Shown here: positions 34,767-43,499 of the stretch, in pieces | How positions within the stretch are numbered: position 1 is the first letter of the stretch | How the letters are laid out: every line of letters starts with the position of its first letter | NCBI GenBank assembly: GCA_038831005.1 | Contig: JAWBKZ010000004.1 | Coordinates: 1 to 64,000, forward strand | Length of the DNA stretch: 64,000 nucleotides | Source: Ignisphaera sp. | Lineage (GTDB): Archaea; Thermoproteota; Thermoprotei_A; Sulfolobales; Ignisphaeraceae | Direction: 5' to 3' | The notes under the pieces: generated by a model | Databases searched by the model: none | What the model was told of the DNA's origin: nothing | Seen by the model: only the letters and a program-made list of their open reading frames with translations | Position numbers and translations under genes: made by a program

Positions 34767-35660
34767 ATGCATGTTGTATACATATCATTTTCAGTAAATC
34801 TCGCCACATTAACATTCAAGATCCTGGGCTTTATTGATACACACTCAATTTCACTTTTTGCAGATGTTCTTAACGATTTAGGTGACTGTATAGGTCTAGG
34901 TTTCCTAATATTTGGCTTAATACTCTCAAAAAAGAAGAGAAGTAGTATAGCGTATCCGTTCGGTATGAGTAGGGCTCTCTACGTGTTTAGTTTGATATCC
35001 ATATCTATTATAGGTGGCTTCCTTTTCTCCATATCGTTTATAAAGTCTATAGAAGTCTTACTTCATGATGGAATCCTTAGTTCGAGTAGCAAGGCTATAG
35101 TATTTGCTCTGATAGCTTTAATCCTCAACAGCTTTAACATGATGATCTCAATAGCTTCCAAAAATGATTTTGACCCTGTAACAACAGGTACCTTTGTAGA
35201 TAGTATGGTAGATTTCTTTGGAAGCATTATAGCATTTACATCTGTTGTGACTGCGAATAACTTTGTTGATGGTATAGGTGGCGTTATTGTTTCTATAATA
35301 CTCTTGATCTCGTCCATAGTACTTGGTTATAGATACTTCTTAGTTCTCATAGGTAGAGCTCCACCTAAAGAAGAACTCTTAAAAATACTTAACACAGTTT
35401 TATTCATACCTAATGTAGCTGACGTTAATGAGCTTAAAGCTATCATGCTAACCGAGAATGAATACCTTGTTGTACTTGAGGTCGAAATTAATGAAAACAT
35501 AGAGGTAGAGGATTTGGAAACAGTTAGCAAGATTGTAGAGAACGAAATCAGAAAGGCTATACATAAGGTTAAACATGTAGTTGTAGAATTTGTTTCTAGA
35601 AAAAGAGAGCCCCCAACGTATAGAAGAATAATTGAGGAAATAAACAAATTAAAAGAGTAG
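34767..35660 (+). CDS. cation diffusion facilitator, likely Mn/Fe type
   Basis: The protein is about 297 residues, with six predicted membrane helices and a C-terminal cytosolic domain of about 90 residues. The metal site in helix 2 is DVLND (D-x-x-x-D, in LFADVLNDLGD), and in helix 5 DSMVD (D-x-x-x-D, in GTFVDSMVDFFGS). Zinc CDFs usually have a His at these positions, and Asp-only sites are typical of manganese or iron exporters, so I infer Mn or Fe efflux. The frame opens at GTG 34743; ATG 34767 is preferred because GAGGT precedes it. Divergent from pit across the palindrome. Confidence 0.85.
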   Translation: MHVVYISFSVNLATLTFKILGFIDTHSISLFADVLNDLGDCIGLGFLIFGLILSKKKRSSIAYPFGMSRALYVFSLISISIIGGFLFSISFIKSIEVLLHDGILSSSSKAIVFALIALILNSFNMMISIASKNDFDPVTTGTFVDSMVDFFGSIIAFTSVVTANNFVDGIGGVIVSIILLISSIVLGYRYFLVLIGRAPPKEELLKILNTVLFIPNVADVNELKAIMLTENEYLVVLEVEINENIEVEDLETVSKIVENEIRKAIHKVKHVVVEFVSRKREPPTYRRIIEEINKLKE

Positions 35661-35691
35661 TAGAGATATAGATCAGGCATAAGGGGTATCT

Positions 35692-36738
35692 ATGAAGGCT
35701 GCAGTACTCAGAAATAACGTAGAGATTAAAGCTGAAGGATGCAGCAGAAGATATCCAGAGCTTCCATGGATTGAAGAACCTCTGTCTATAGACGATGTAG
35801 ATGATCCCATCATAAACTTTGATCAAGCTTTAGTTAAGGTATCTGTATGTGGTATGTGTTATACGGATATAGATATTATTGAGGGAAGAATTAAATGTAA
35901 ACTGCCTGATATACCCGGGCATCAAATTGTTGGCAAAGTTGTTGATGATGGTAAAAATGTGAATGAATTCAGTATAGGTGATAGAGTTGGTATAGCATGG
36001 ATAGGACACACATGTAATCAATGTCTCTACTGCAGATCTGGGCAAGAAAATTTATGTGAAGAATTCAAAGCTATTGGATGTCATATAGATGGGGGGTATG
36101 CAGAATATGTAGCTGTATATAGCAACTATATGTACCGTGTACCAAAGAATTTAGATGATGAATATGTCGCTCCACTTATGTGTGCAGGTGCTGTTGGTTA
36201 TAGAGCTTTGAAACTTGTCCAAATGATTGACGGGCTTAGACTAGGATTGTTTGGCTTTGGATCATCAGCACACATAGTTATACAGATAGCTAGAAAACTG
36301 TATCCCTCTTCAGAAATCTATGTATTTACGAGAAGTGATCACCATAAGGATCTGGCTAAAAAACTTGGAGCAGACTGGGTAGGAAATCCTCAAGAAGATC
36401 CTCCAAAGAAAATAAATAGAGCAATAGATTTTACACCAGTAGGAGAAACAGTTGCTAGAGCTCTAGAGGTTCTAGATAGAGGGGGAAAACTTGTTATAAA
36501 TGTTATAAGAAAGCAAACTGATGTAAACCTAGACTATTTAAAACATATTTGGCAAGAAAAAGAATTGAAAAGCGTTGCAAACGTTACTAGAGCAGATGTA
36601 AAAGAGCTTCTAGAAATAGTGAAATTACATCCAATAGATATACATATCCAAAGCTATACATTAAATAATGTAAATAAAGCCTTGAGAGACCTAAAAATGG
36701 CAAAAACAAAAGGCTCACCAGTACTAAGAATATCTTAA
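35692..36738 (+). CDS. zinc-dependent alcohol dehydrogenase (MDR family)
   Basis: The 348-residue medium-chain dehydrogenase has catalytic zinc ligands in VSVCGMCYTDIDIIEG (Cys) and DIPGHQIVG, where the usual Glu of GHE is Gln. The structural zinc lobe is CNQCLYCRSGQENLC (four Cys). The NAD(P) Rossmann part is RLGLFGFGSSAHIV (GxGxxxH rather than GxGGxG), with KLGADWVGN. The Gly-to-Ser change in the nucleotide loop fits the adh_fam_2 branch. It oxidises an alcohol or reduces an aldehyde; the substrate is unknown. Starts 31 bases after the CDF stop, so it may be cotranscribed. Confidence 0.88.
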   Translation: MKAAVLRNNVEIKAEGCSRRYPELPWIEEPLSIDDVDDPIINFDQALVKVSVCGMCYTDIDIIEGRIKCKLPDIPGHQIVGKVVDDGKNVNEFSIGDRVGIAWIGHTCNQCLYCRSGQENLCEEFKAIGCHIDGGYAEYVAVYSNYMYRVPKNLDDEYVAPLMCAGAVGYRALKLVQMIDGLRLGLFGFGSSAHIVIQIARKLYPSSEIYVFTRSDHHKDLAKKLGADWVGNPQEDPPKKINRAIDFTPVGETVARALEVLDRGGKLVINVIRKQTDVNLDYLKHIWQEKELKSVANVTRADVKELLEIVKLHPIDIHIQSYTLNNVNKALRDLKMAKTKGSPVLRIS

Positions 36739-36912
36739 TGAGATCTATACGGATTATCGTATTATTAATTACATATTTATTTCAATTAATCTTGAATTGA
36801 ATAATATATGTAATACAGAGATTATAAATTTTGTGATCTAATCATGAAATAACCCACTATCTTCACATATATCAGATACCGTACTACATAATTCATTGAG
36901 GTAGATATATTT

Positions 36913-37266
36913 ATGAAGAAGAAACTGATTAAGGATATAGAAAGAGAGACATCAGAAACTGCACCAGGTTTTCTACATGTTTTGAACTCATTATGTCTAA
37001 AAAGTTATGGTAAAAAATGTATAGATCTCTTACTACTAGATCCAGAAAAACTCATAAACATTGTTTCCAATTATACAAATAATATCATGGAGACCAAAAC
37101 CATAATCAAGCTGCTATTCATTAAGCCACTTTTATCCGCTATTAATGAAGAGTGTGATCTTGATCAATGGACGGAGCTATTTATCTGTGATCCAAATACA
37201 TTTAAAGAAGAGATCTCAGGACTGATGAAAAATAAGCTAGATCTCAATACACTCAGAACTTCTTAA
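36913..37266 (+). CDS. hypothetical helical protein
   Basis: The 117-residue protein is mostly helical, with several Cys and Leu-rich segments (KKCIDLLLLDPEKLINIV and TKTIIKLLFIKPLLSAI). No family recognised. It overlaps the 3' end of the convergent gene 37237-38385 by 30 bases. The start ATG lacks a strong ribosome binding site and may be leaderless. Its composition suggests a real crenarchaeal protein. Confidence 0.55.
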   Translation: MKKKLIKDIERETSETAPGFLHVLNSLCLKSYGKKCIDLLLLDPEKLINIVSNYTNNIMETKTIIKLLFIKPLLSAINEECDLDQWTELFICDPNTFKEEISGLMKNKLDLNTLRTS

Positions 37267-38385
37267 ATGATTTAAAATTATAGGTATAGGATCTTCAACA
37301 TACTTCCAGGACTTTATCGAAGGAACCCACTCCGTATAAGGAATATTAACAACACTTGTGTAGCCTTTTACAAATATATATTCAAAAGAATCAACAATGT
37401 ATCCCTTTAATTGATCAAGAAACCAAAGCAAATTATTCTTAAATTCTGAAATCCCGCCCTCAGGTAGAGATAGATAAAGTATAACCTTTTTACTATTGTT
37501 GCACCAGCTACAAGCAATCATGAGTGGATGCCTAGCTATAGATAAGCATAGAGCTTGTGGATCAATTACACCATCAATAACGATGCCCATCTTTAGATTC
37601 GATATGTAGGCAGTTTTTGTTATAGCTACCCTGTATCCAAAAATAAATTTTGAGGCTCTATTAACAGCTTTCCTAGTTTTCTGTAGTGCAAACTTTTTAC
37701 TGAACTTGTTACCAAGAATTTCAGATAATTCTTTAAGTGTAAGTGTAGGATTTATCAGAAGTGCGTCTAGTACACTTAGCGCAAGACCATCTATCTTTGG
37801 TTTTCCATCCCAGTCACTTGGTAGAAATAGCGGTTTACTAAAACATGATTCAAATGACTTACTATTGACGATATCTTCTATAGGTCCTTCAATAGCTCTA
37901 AGTAAATACTCTGGCAATGGTTTAGATCTGATAACATACTCATAAAGATATGTACTTACATCAATACCTCTAACACCTTCATAATTCCTATAGATATTAA
38001 CCATATTCTCGGGAACATACAAGGATATCATGACTATGTTAGGAATAGATAGGACAACGGATCTAACAAAAGGTATTGATGTAGTCACATTGGCGAGACC
38101 GTTGCATTTTCTTACTTTCTTGACTTTAGTAATAATAGCAATACCCTTTAACCTAAGTTTGTGAATAAGAAGATCGGGTATGAGAGAGACACCCATGTTA
38201 TCAATGAATTTAAAGAAACTCTTGACATATTTTGTCTTTCTGTATCTAACTATTCCTTCATCTCTCAATTCTCTGAGAATCTCTGAAGACGTTAAAACAC
38301 TTGATACATAAAGATGCTCTAGAATTTTCGAGAGCTTCTTTTCAGCTACCTTGCTGAGTCTAACTATGGTCAAAATATCACACAT
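37237..38385 (-). CDS. putative DNA-binding protein with two winged-helix/Lrp-like halves
   Basis: The 382-residue protein appears to be a tandem duplication. Each half begins with a helix-turn-helix-like segment (KILEHLYVSSVLTSSEILREL near residue 20, and VLDALLINPTLTLKELSEIL near residue 208). Each continues into alternating strands and helices of the Lrp/AsnC kind (SVVLSIPNIVMISLYVP, and MIACSWCNNSKKVILYLSLP). I infer a transcription regulator. No catalytic motif. Convergent with, and overlapping, 36913-37266. Confidence 0.6.
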   Translation of the reverse strand: MCDILTIVRLSKVAEKKLSKILEHLYVSSVLTSSEILRELRDEGIVRYRKTKYVKSFFKFIDNMGVSLIPDLLIHKLRLKGIAIITKVKKVRKCNGLANVTTSIPFVRSVVLSIPNIVMISLYVPENMVNIYRNYEGVRGIDVSTYLYEYVIRSKPLPEYLLRAIEGPIEDIVNSKSFESCFSKPLFLPSDWDGKPKIDGLALSVLDALLINPTLTLKELSEILGNKFSKKFALQKTRKAVNRASKFIFGYRVAITKTAYISNLKMGIVIDGVIDPQALCLSIARHPLMIACSWCNNSKKVILYLSLPEGGISEFKNNLLWFLDQLKGYIVDSFEYIFVKGYTSVVNIPYTEWVPSIKSWKYVEDPIPIILNHLRSSECIEI

Positions 38386-38573
38386 CCAAACTCTTCAATA
38401 TATAACTACACTACTACTTAAAAATATCTGTTAGAACTCCTTTATAAGTGCTTCAAAATTACGAGATCATGGAGCATCAAGATAATTAAGTTTCTAGATC
38501 AAGCACCTAAAGAATCTTTGTACTTTAACACATAATACTCCATTTAGATAATACAGAGATTTGGTGCCAGCAG

Positions 38574-38723
38574 ATGCAAAAAAGAGAAATCAGCATACTA
38601 ATTAAATCAACCAGATATCTCCCAATAATAATCATGATTATAGCATTATTGATGTCGATCATAAGAGTGAGTATAGTTCATACCGGTGGTACCGAGAACC
38701 CCAAGGATCCATCTCCTATCTAA
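38574..38723 (+). CDS. possible 49-residue single-span membrane protein
   Basis: A short plus-strand frame has a charged start (MQKREISILIKSTRY), one hydrophobic helix (LPIIIMIIALLMSIIRVSIV) and a polar Pro/Gly-rich tail (HTGGTENPKDPSPI). The tail does not look like random AT-rich translation, and the local DNA becomes GC-richer over it (about 38680-38720). GGTG lies about ten bases ahead of ATG. No homologue known to me. It could be a small membrane peptide or a remnant. Confidence 0.4.
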   Translation: MQKREISILIKSTRYLPIIIMIIALLMSIIRVSIVHTGGTENPKDPSPI

Positions 38724-38836
38724 GTTCAATACAAATATTAAGTCTTTTTACTATTGTAGATAGATCTTCAACTAACGATTTACTCATTCTCTTAATTCTT
38801 GATATGCTTTAGTCTCTGTTTAGGTTCTTAAATTCA

Positions 38837-39820
38837 TCATAAACTGATTTTTTGTGCTCTACCTCTTTCTAGTGCTTCTACATAGATGTAGTGTGCCACT
38901 ATTACGTCTTGTATTGCTAATCCTGTGGAATCGAATATTGTTATCTCTTTATCTGTTTCTCGACCTTTCTTTATTCCTGCAACTATCTCCCCTAGTTCAG
39001 CATATACGTCTTTTACAGATATTATCTTCTGTGATATAGGCACATTTATTTCTCCACTATGTACTGCTTGTTCTATATCATCCACAACTATTTTTGCTCT
39101 TTTTAGTATTTCTGGATCTAGCTCTTGTTTTCCTGGTGCATCTGCTCCCATAGCGTTTATATGTATTCCTTCATGAACCCATTCATTTTTTACTATTGGT
39201 TTTCTACTTGGTGTTAGTGTAGCTAATACATCTACAGGTTCAATAGCCTCTCTAGGAGTGTCAACAGCTATTGTTTTTATTCCTAGCTTTTCTTCTGTTT
39301 CTTTAGCCAATTTTTCTGCTTTTGATTTAACTACATCATATATGTACACCTTTTCCATATCTACAATCTTTGAAAAGGCCTCTATATGGAATTTTGCTAA
39401 GAATCCTGCACCAATTATCCCTATAGAGGTTGCATTAGGATTAGCTAGATATTTCGTTGCTACCGTAGCTGTCGCACCTGTTCTCGCACCTGTTATCCAT
39501 GTTCCATTCATTATACATAGAATTTTACCTGACTTTGGGTCGAAGAGCAGTATTGTTGCCATAACCGTTGGAAGTTTATAGACATCGGGGTTCATTGGAT
39601 GTGAATTCACAAGCTTCACCCCAGCTATATCTAGCGATTCTAGGTAGGCAGGCATAGCCCTTAAGTCTCCTTGATATTTATCAAAGAATAGATATACTTT
39701 TGGTGGCATTTGAACTCTTTTTAATCCTTTTTCACGAAAAACTATCTCCATAAGTTCTATGACTCTACTCATATCCATTATGTCTGATACATCTTTATCG
39801 CTTAGAATCAGCACCTTCAT
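38837..39820 (-). CDS. ornithine cyclodeaminase/mu-crystallin family (alanine dehydrogenase-like)
   Basis: The NAD-dependent enzyme is about 327 residues. The family blocks are visible: VQMPPKVYLFFDKYQGDLRA, the substrate Lys region AGVKLVNSHP and ARTGATATVATKYLA. The Rossmann motif SIGIIGAGFLAKFHIEA follows, then INAMGADAPGKQELD. It might deaminate ornithine to proline or work as archaeal alanine dehydrogenase (as in Archaeoglobus); the sequence alone does not decide. The frame extends to GTG 39832, but ATG 39820 sits right after GGTGA. A TATA box lies at 39851-39861. Confidence 0.88.
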   Translation of the reverse strand: MKVLILSDKDVSDIMDMSRVIELMEIVFREKGLKRVQMPPKVYLFFDKYQGDLRAMPAYLESLDIAGVKLVNSHPMNPDVYKLPTVMATILLFDPKSGKILCIMNGTWITGARTGATATVATKYLANPNATSIGIIGAGFLAKFHIEAFSKIVDMEKVYIYDVVKSKAEKLAKETEEKLGIKTIAVDTPREAIEPVDVLATLTPSRKPIVKNEWVHEGIHINAMGADAPGKQELDPEILKRAKIVVDDIEQAVHSGEINVPISQKIISVKDVYAELGEIVAGIKKGRETDKEITIFDSTGLAIQDVIVAHYIYVEALERGRAQKISL

Positions 39821-39850
39821 TTTTATCACCAAATAAATAGTATTGGATCC

Positions 39851-39861
39851 GCATATATAAG
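39851..39861 (-). promoter_or_regulatory. TATA box for the ornithine cyclodeaminase family gene
   Basis: On the minus strand CTTATATATGC lies about 35 bases ahead of ATG 39820, with GGTGAT between them as ribosome binding site. Confidence 0.5.
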
Positions 39862-39964
39862 TTTTATGTAATGATGTTTAAAGATGTTTAAACTACTTAC
39901 ACTAAGAAATATAAATGTTTTAAGTACTACGTCAAGTGTAACAACATGTTATATCTCTTACACA

Positions 39965-40237
39965 TTAATCTACATCTGAGATACATATCTTTGAACCACT
40001 GTATTTCTTTTTAAATGCTTTCGAAACATCTACATTAAGTAAATTAGCTATACTTAAGGTCCATGCAATAACATCTGCTATCTCTTCTTCAATACCCTCT
40101 TTATCGCCATTTAGAATTGCTTCAGCTAATTCACCTACCTCTTCAATAAGCCACGTAAATGTAGCATAAAGACCTCTTGCGCTGTCTCTCTCAAGGTATT
40201 CTTTTTTTATATACTCTTGAATACACTTCAGATCCAT
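39965..40237 (-). CDS. MazG-like nucleotide pyrophosphohydrolase
   Basis: The protein is 90 residues when started at ATG 40237 (MDLKCIQEYIKKEY), which fits the family. The longer open frame to 40369 would add 44 residues of unrelated sequence and overlap the divergent htpX gene. The metal-binding pattern of MazG is clear: WLIEEVGELAEAI (ExxE) followed by EEEIADVIAWTLSIAN (ExxD). It probably cleaves non-canonical nucleoside triphosphates to monophosphates. Confidence 0.85.
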   Translation of the reverse strand: MDLKCIQEYIKKEYLERDSARGLYATFTWLIEEVGELAEAILNGDKEGIEEEIADVIAWTLSIANLLNVDVSKAFKKKYSGSKICISDVD

Positions 40238-40346
40238 GTTTATAACCAGTATATAGTGTATATCGACAAAATTTATACTGATATTCCAGATAAACAACGT
40301 TAAGCTTAATTTCTCACCAATCTGTAGACCATATTCCGGGAACCTT

Positions 40347-41489
40347 ATGATAGTTCGTGGAAAAATCATGTTAATCCTTAGTATGTTGTTGCTGGTAGTA
40401 TTTACTTTAGTTGTTATACAGATAATTCTATCGCTACTAGCTCCGGGAGTTGCTGAAACTATAGGTCTCTATCCGTTTAGATTCTGGTGGATGTGGTGGA
40501 TTATCGATATAGTTGTTTACGGTCTCTCGATAACTGTACTTATATTGATCGGCCTAGGTATAGGTAGATTTATTGAAAAGAGAATTCCCATAGATCTGGA
40601 TCATCTTAAAGCGTCTATGATTTCGACATCTCTTGCTGTTATAAGTGGAGCTATATTCGTATTTATGTTTGTAACATACTTACTTGATTACCAACTAGCT
40701 ACCACATTGTTTATCATAGCGATTCTTTTCGCTTTAATACCGTCTCTTATTTCATGGCTTGTAGCTCCAGCTATAATCAATGTCATGTATAGATGCAGAT
40801 ACGATCCTCAGCTTCAGAAGATTGTTGATAGAGTTGCTACTAGAGCTGGTATGAAACCTCCTAAGGCTGTTGTTGCTGAAATGCCTATTCCTAACGCCTT
40901 TGCCTATTCATCGCCTCTAATGGGTAGATATGTAGCTATCACAACAGGTCTTTTTAAAACCGTTAGTAGAGATGGACTTGAAGCTGTAATTGGTCACGAA
41001 CTTGGACACCACAAGCATAGAGATAATGCTGTTATAATGTTATTTGGTTTAATTCCATCAACGATATACTTTGTAGGTCGATTCCTCCTATATATTGGGT
41101 TCGTGGATAGGTATAGTGATGGTGGTGAAAGAAGAAGATCTGGAGGAGGAATGCTGTTTATGATAGTGGGTGTGGTACTTATTGTTGTAAGCATTTTGCT
41201 GCAGGTAGCTGTCTTATCTCTATCGAGATTAAGGGAGCACTATGCTGATGCGCATGGGGCTAAGGTTACCTCGCCTTTTGCCATGATAGGTGCTTTGAAA
41301 TCTCTTGATCAATTCTATAGATCTACTGGTGCTAGAAAACTTATAGCCGATAGCAAGATCAAACCATTATTCATATATTCTTTAGCTGAATCGTTAGTAG
41401 GTTTTGAGGAGATGCTTTCAACACATCCGCCAATATATAAGAGGATTGCATTTCTAGAATCATTGATAGGAAAAGAGATAGAAGCTTAA
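40347..41489 (+). CDS. htpX: HtpX-type M48 membrane metalloprotease
   Basis: This 380-residue protein has four hydrophobic helices before the catalytic domain (first three at about residues 8-32, 45-70 and 85-135). The zinc motif VIGHELGHHKHRDN (HExxH) follows. A hydrophobic stretch (MLFMIVGVVLIVVSILLQ) and LREHYADAHGAKVT with the third zinc ligand Glu complete the site, then STHPPIYKRI at the end. It degrades misfolded membrane proteins. The start may be ATG 40347 or ATG 40368. It is divergent from the MazG gene. Confidence 0.9.
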   Translation: MIVRGKIMLILSMLLLVVFTLVVIQIILSLLAPGVAETIGLYPFRFWWMWWIIDIVVYGLSITVLILIGLGIGRFIEKRIPIDLDHLKASMISTSLAVISGAIFVFMFVTYLLDYQLATTLFIIAILFALIPSLISWLVAPAIINVMYRCRYDPQLQKIVDRVATRAGMKPPKAVVAEMPIPNAFAYSSPLMGRYVAITTGLFKTVSRDGLEAVIGHELGHHKHRDNAVIMLFGLIPSTIYFVGRFLLYIGFVDRYSDGGERRRSGGGMLFMIVGVVLIVVSILLQVAVLSLSRLREHYADAHGAKVTSPFAMIGALKSLDQFYRSTGARKLIADSKIKPLFIYSLAESLVGFEEMLSTHPPIYKRIAFLESLIGKEIEA

Positions 41490-41591
41490 AGGATGCTAAA
41501 GTCACATATAGATGTAATCCTTATACACTTCATGTTTTATGATAGCCTAATATAGGCTGGGCTACATGATTTTGTGTGAATGGTGTAGTCT

Positions 41592-41975
41592 ATGGATATT
41601 AGAATCTATAGAATCTCATTAGAGAGCTCTGGTTATGGTGCTCAGGATGTAACTGCCTATATAGCGGAACTCGTTTATAAAAATAATCTCCGTAAAGGTT
41701 TAGCTGTAGTTTATACAAATGAAAAAGGTTGTAGTGTAGTAGAGATAGAATATGAACCTGAATTACTGGCAGATCTTGAAGAATTTTTGAAAAAAATTGG
41801 CTGCATGGATGGTGGTTTCTGCAGTATATTGTTGGGTAAAAGCGTTGTTGTGCCTATAGTCAATAACTCTCTTTTCCTTGGTCAATTTAAGAAGATAGTA
41901 TTTATTGATGTTTCTAGAATTAGTGGAGAAAAGTCTCTGGTGATTGTTCTTGAAGGTTTATTCAAAGATAGTTGA
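41592..41975 (+). CDS. UPF0047/YjbQ family protein, first of a tandem pair
   Basis: The 127-residue protein keeps the C-terminal half of the YjbQ fold (LLGKSVVVPIVNNSLFLGQFKKIVFIDVSR, where the family has vPi-x-x-G-x-L-x-L-G-x-W-Q). However, the conserved His of the hTTAa segment is replaced (VVYTNEKGCSVVEIEYEP), and the NadaHl motif is absent. So this copy has lost both His sites that I know from the family. The ATG at 41592 follows GGTG. The second copy overlaps its end. Enzymatic activity (weak thiamine-phosphate synthase in E. coli YjbQ) is unlikely. Confidence 0.65.
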   Translation: MDIRIYRISLESSGYGAQDVTAYIAELVYKNNLRKGLAVVYTNEKGCSVVEIEYEPELLADLEEFLKKIGCMDGGFCSILLGKSVVVPIVNNSLFLGQFKKIVFIDVSRISGEKSLVIVLEGLFKDS

Positions 41976-42345
41976 GGTTAGAACCTACGGGCCAATGGTT
42001 CTACATCCTATAACATATGCAGTCAAAGAGGTTATTCGTGAATGTAAAGCTAGTATAGGATTGGTTTGGTTATCTGTTGAAGGAGCTACACCAGCCCTTG
42101 TAGTACTTAGTAGAGGAATGTATAAAGATTTTCTAAATTTCATCTGTAGACTTATTCCATTCAATGGCTGGAGACACGGTAATGCATATGCACATCTGAT
42201 ATCAACATTGATTTCAACAAATATCGCAGTTCCTATTATGGATGGTTCTCTAGTTTTATCACCTGATGACGATATATATCTTCTTGAAACAAGATCTGTT
42301 CATAACCATGTGAGGAGAATATCCATACAGATACATACTGTTTAA
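41950..42345 (+). CDS. UPF0047/YjbQ family protein, second of a tandem pair
   Basis: About 131 residues. It retains the NxxxH block as HGNAYAHLISTLISTNIAVPIMDGSLVLSP, but the hTTA segment is altered (VWLSVEGATPALVVLSR). Thus the two copies are degenerate in different places and could form a mixed trimer. The frame opens at TTG 41944; TTG 41950 fits better because GGTGA at 41939-41943 then has normal spacing. It overlaps the first copy by 26 bases and the convergent gene at 42342 by four. Confidence 0.65.
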   Translation: MKVYSKIVEVRTYGPMVLHPITYAVKEVIRECKASIGLVWLSVEGATPALVVLSRGMYKDFLNFICRLIPFNGWRHGNAYAHLISTLISTNIAVPIMDGSLVLSPDDDIYLLETRSVHNHVRRISIQIHTV

Positions 42346-42590
42346 GTATCAGCTAGAAGCTTTTTAGATACTAGCTCACGTGTAAGTAGTTCTACAATTT
42401 TTCTAGTTTTACTTCTAATTATGGTGATACCTCCAATATCTTCAACAATAATATCTCCATATTTATATCTGTTTAGTATCTCTTTCAATTCAGTACTATT
42501 GATCGCTACAACTACATAATATCCAGCAGGATCTTTTCTGGATAGAATTTCCCTAACAATTCTGTTAGTACTTACTTCTTTCTTATTCAT
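42342..42590 (-). CDS. hypothetical protein downstream of PfkB kinase
   Basis: The 82-residue protein has a Lys-rich N-terminus, strands and helices (YYVVVAINSTELKEILNRY, and DIIVEDIGGITIIRSKTRKI). It resembles a small alpha/beta domain, possibly regulatory. It overlaps the kinase stop by four bases (ATGA), so the two are translationally coupled. No family recognised. Confidence 0.6.
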   Translation of the reverse strand: MNKKEVSTNRIVREILSRKDPAGYYVVVAINSTELKEILNRYKYGDIIVEDIGGITIIRSKTRKIVELLTRELVSKKLLADT

Positions 42591-43483
42591 ATACTGATAA
42601 CCTTAATCATTTTTTCATGACTTTGTGCTATAGACTCTATAGTCTCTCTATCAAACCAATCTCTATAAGCATTTTCAACCTTAAGTGAAGCCGCGATGAT
42701 CCCCTTTATAGATGAACTCAATATATTTTCGTTTCTAGCTCTATAATACGATGTCACTGCTAGAAGAACATCACCAGCACCTACCTCATCTACAGTATTC
42801 ACGGATAATGAAGGTATGTAAAGTACTTCTCCTGAATAGACTAGATATGTTCCTCTAACATCGAGACTAACTAGAAATGCTGTATCTAATGTGGTACTAA
42901 GCTCTTTGATACTCTTAATAACCATCTGTTCTTCTTTAGCAAAACAAAACTCCTTAATATTGCCGTGAACTATATCGATATACGGCAGCATAAGTTCTAA
43001 ACCTTCTATCCATTCACAAGTAATTCTATTGTCTCTAATATTTCTAACAAATCCCTGAATATCGAGAGCTACCACATTAATTGTAGATCGACTAAAATCC
43101 TCAATAATCAAGTATATGGAATCTATATCGGTTTCTCTCATTATTGGCGCAATAATTACTATATTGAATTCTCCCATTTTTAAATAACTCTCTATAACTT
43201 CTTTAGAGATTTTACTTGATGTTCCTTGAAACTCTACAGCTTTTCCACTATTTATAATGAATATAGGCATACTATTGGACTTTATCTCAAATACCTTTAT
43301 ACCATAGCTATTGAGTAAACCTAGAACAAGTCCTCTATAATTTTCGTCAACATTAGTAAGAATGTATGTTTCTACATCTAGATATGCCGCTAAAGCTCTT
43401 CCACCATAGTAACCTGACCCACCTACTCTAAGTCTTTCACCTATTTTGTCTAGAGTTAAATTTCCTATGTAGAGTACTCTCAA
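42587..43483 (-). CDS. PfkB-family carbohydrate/nucleoside kinase
   Basis: The 298-residue protein has ribokinase-like motifs. The glycine-rich start is RVGGSGYYGGRALAAYLD, and the catalytic block is VNTVDEVGAGDVLLAVTSYY (the GAGD anion hole with catalytic Asp). A DIQGFVR segment in the middle is also seen. It phosphorylates a sugar or nucleoside. Starts at TTG 43483, 16 bases after the dehydrogenase stop, and runs into the hypothetical gene 42342-42590. Confidence 0.85.
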   Translation of the reverse strand: MRVLYIGNLTLDKIGERLRVGGSGYYGGRALAAYLDVETYILTNVDENYRGLVLGLLNSYGIKVFEIKSNSMPIFIINSGKAVEFQGTSSKISKEVIESYLKMGEFNIVIIAPIMRETDIDSIYLIIEDFSRSTINVVALDIQGFVRNIRDNRITCEWIEGLELMLPYIDIVHGNIKEFCFAKEEQMVIKSIKELSTTLDTAFLVSLDVRGTYLVYSGEVLYIPSLSVNTVDEVGAGDVLLAVTSYYRARNENILSSSIKGIIAASLKVENAYRDWFDRETIESIAQSHEKMIKVISI

Positions 43484-43499
43484 TCTATTTTATCCCTAG

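Noticed and set aside
39965-40369. Long form of the MazG-like protein
   Set aside because: The first 44 residues do not match the family and would overlap the divergent htpX gene; ATG 40237 gives the normal start.
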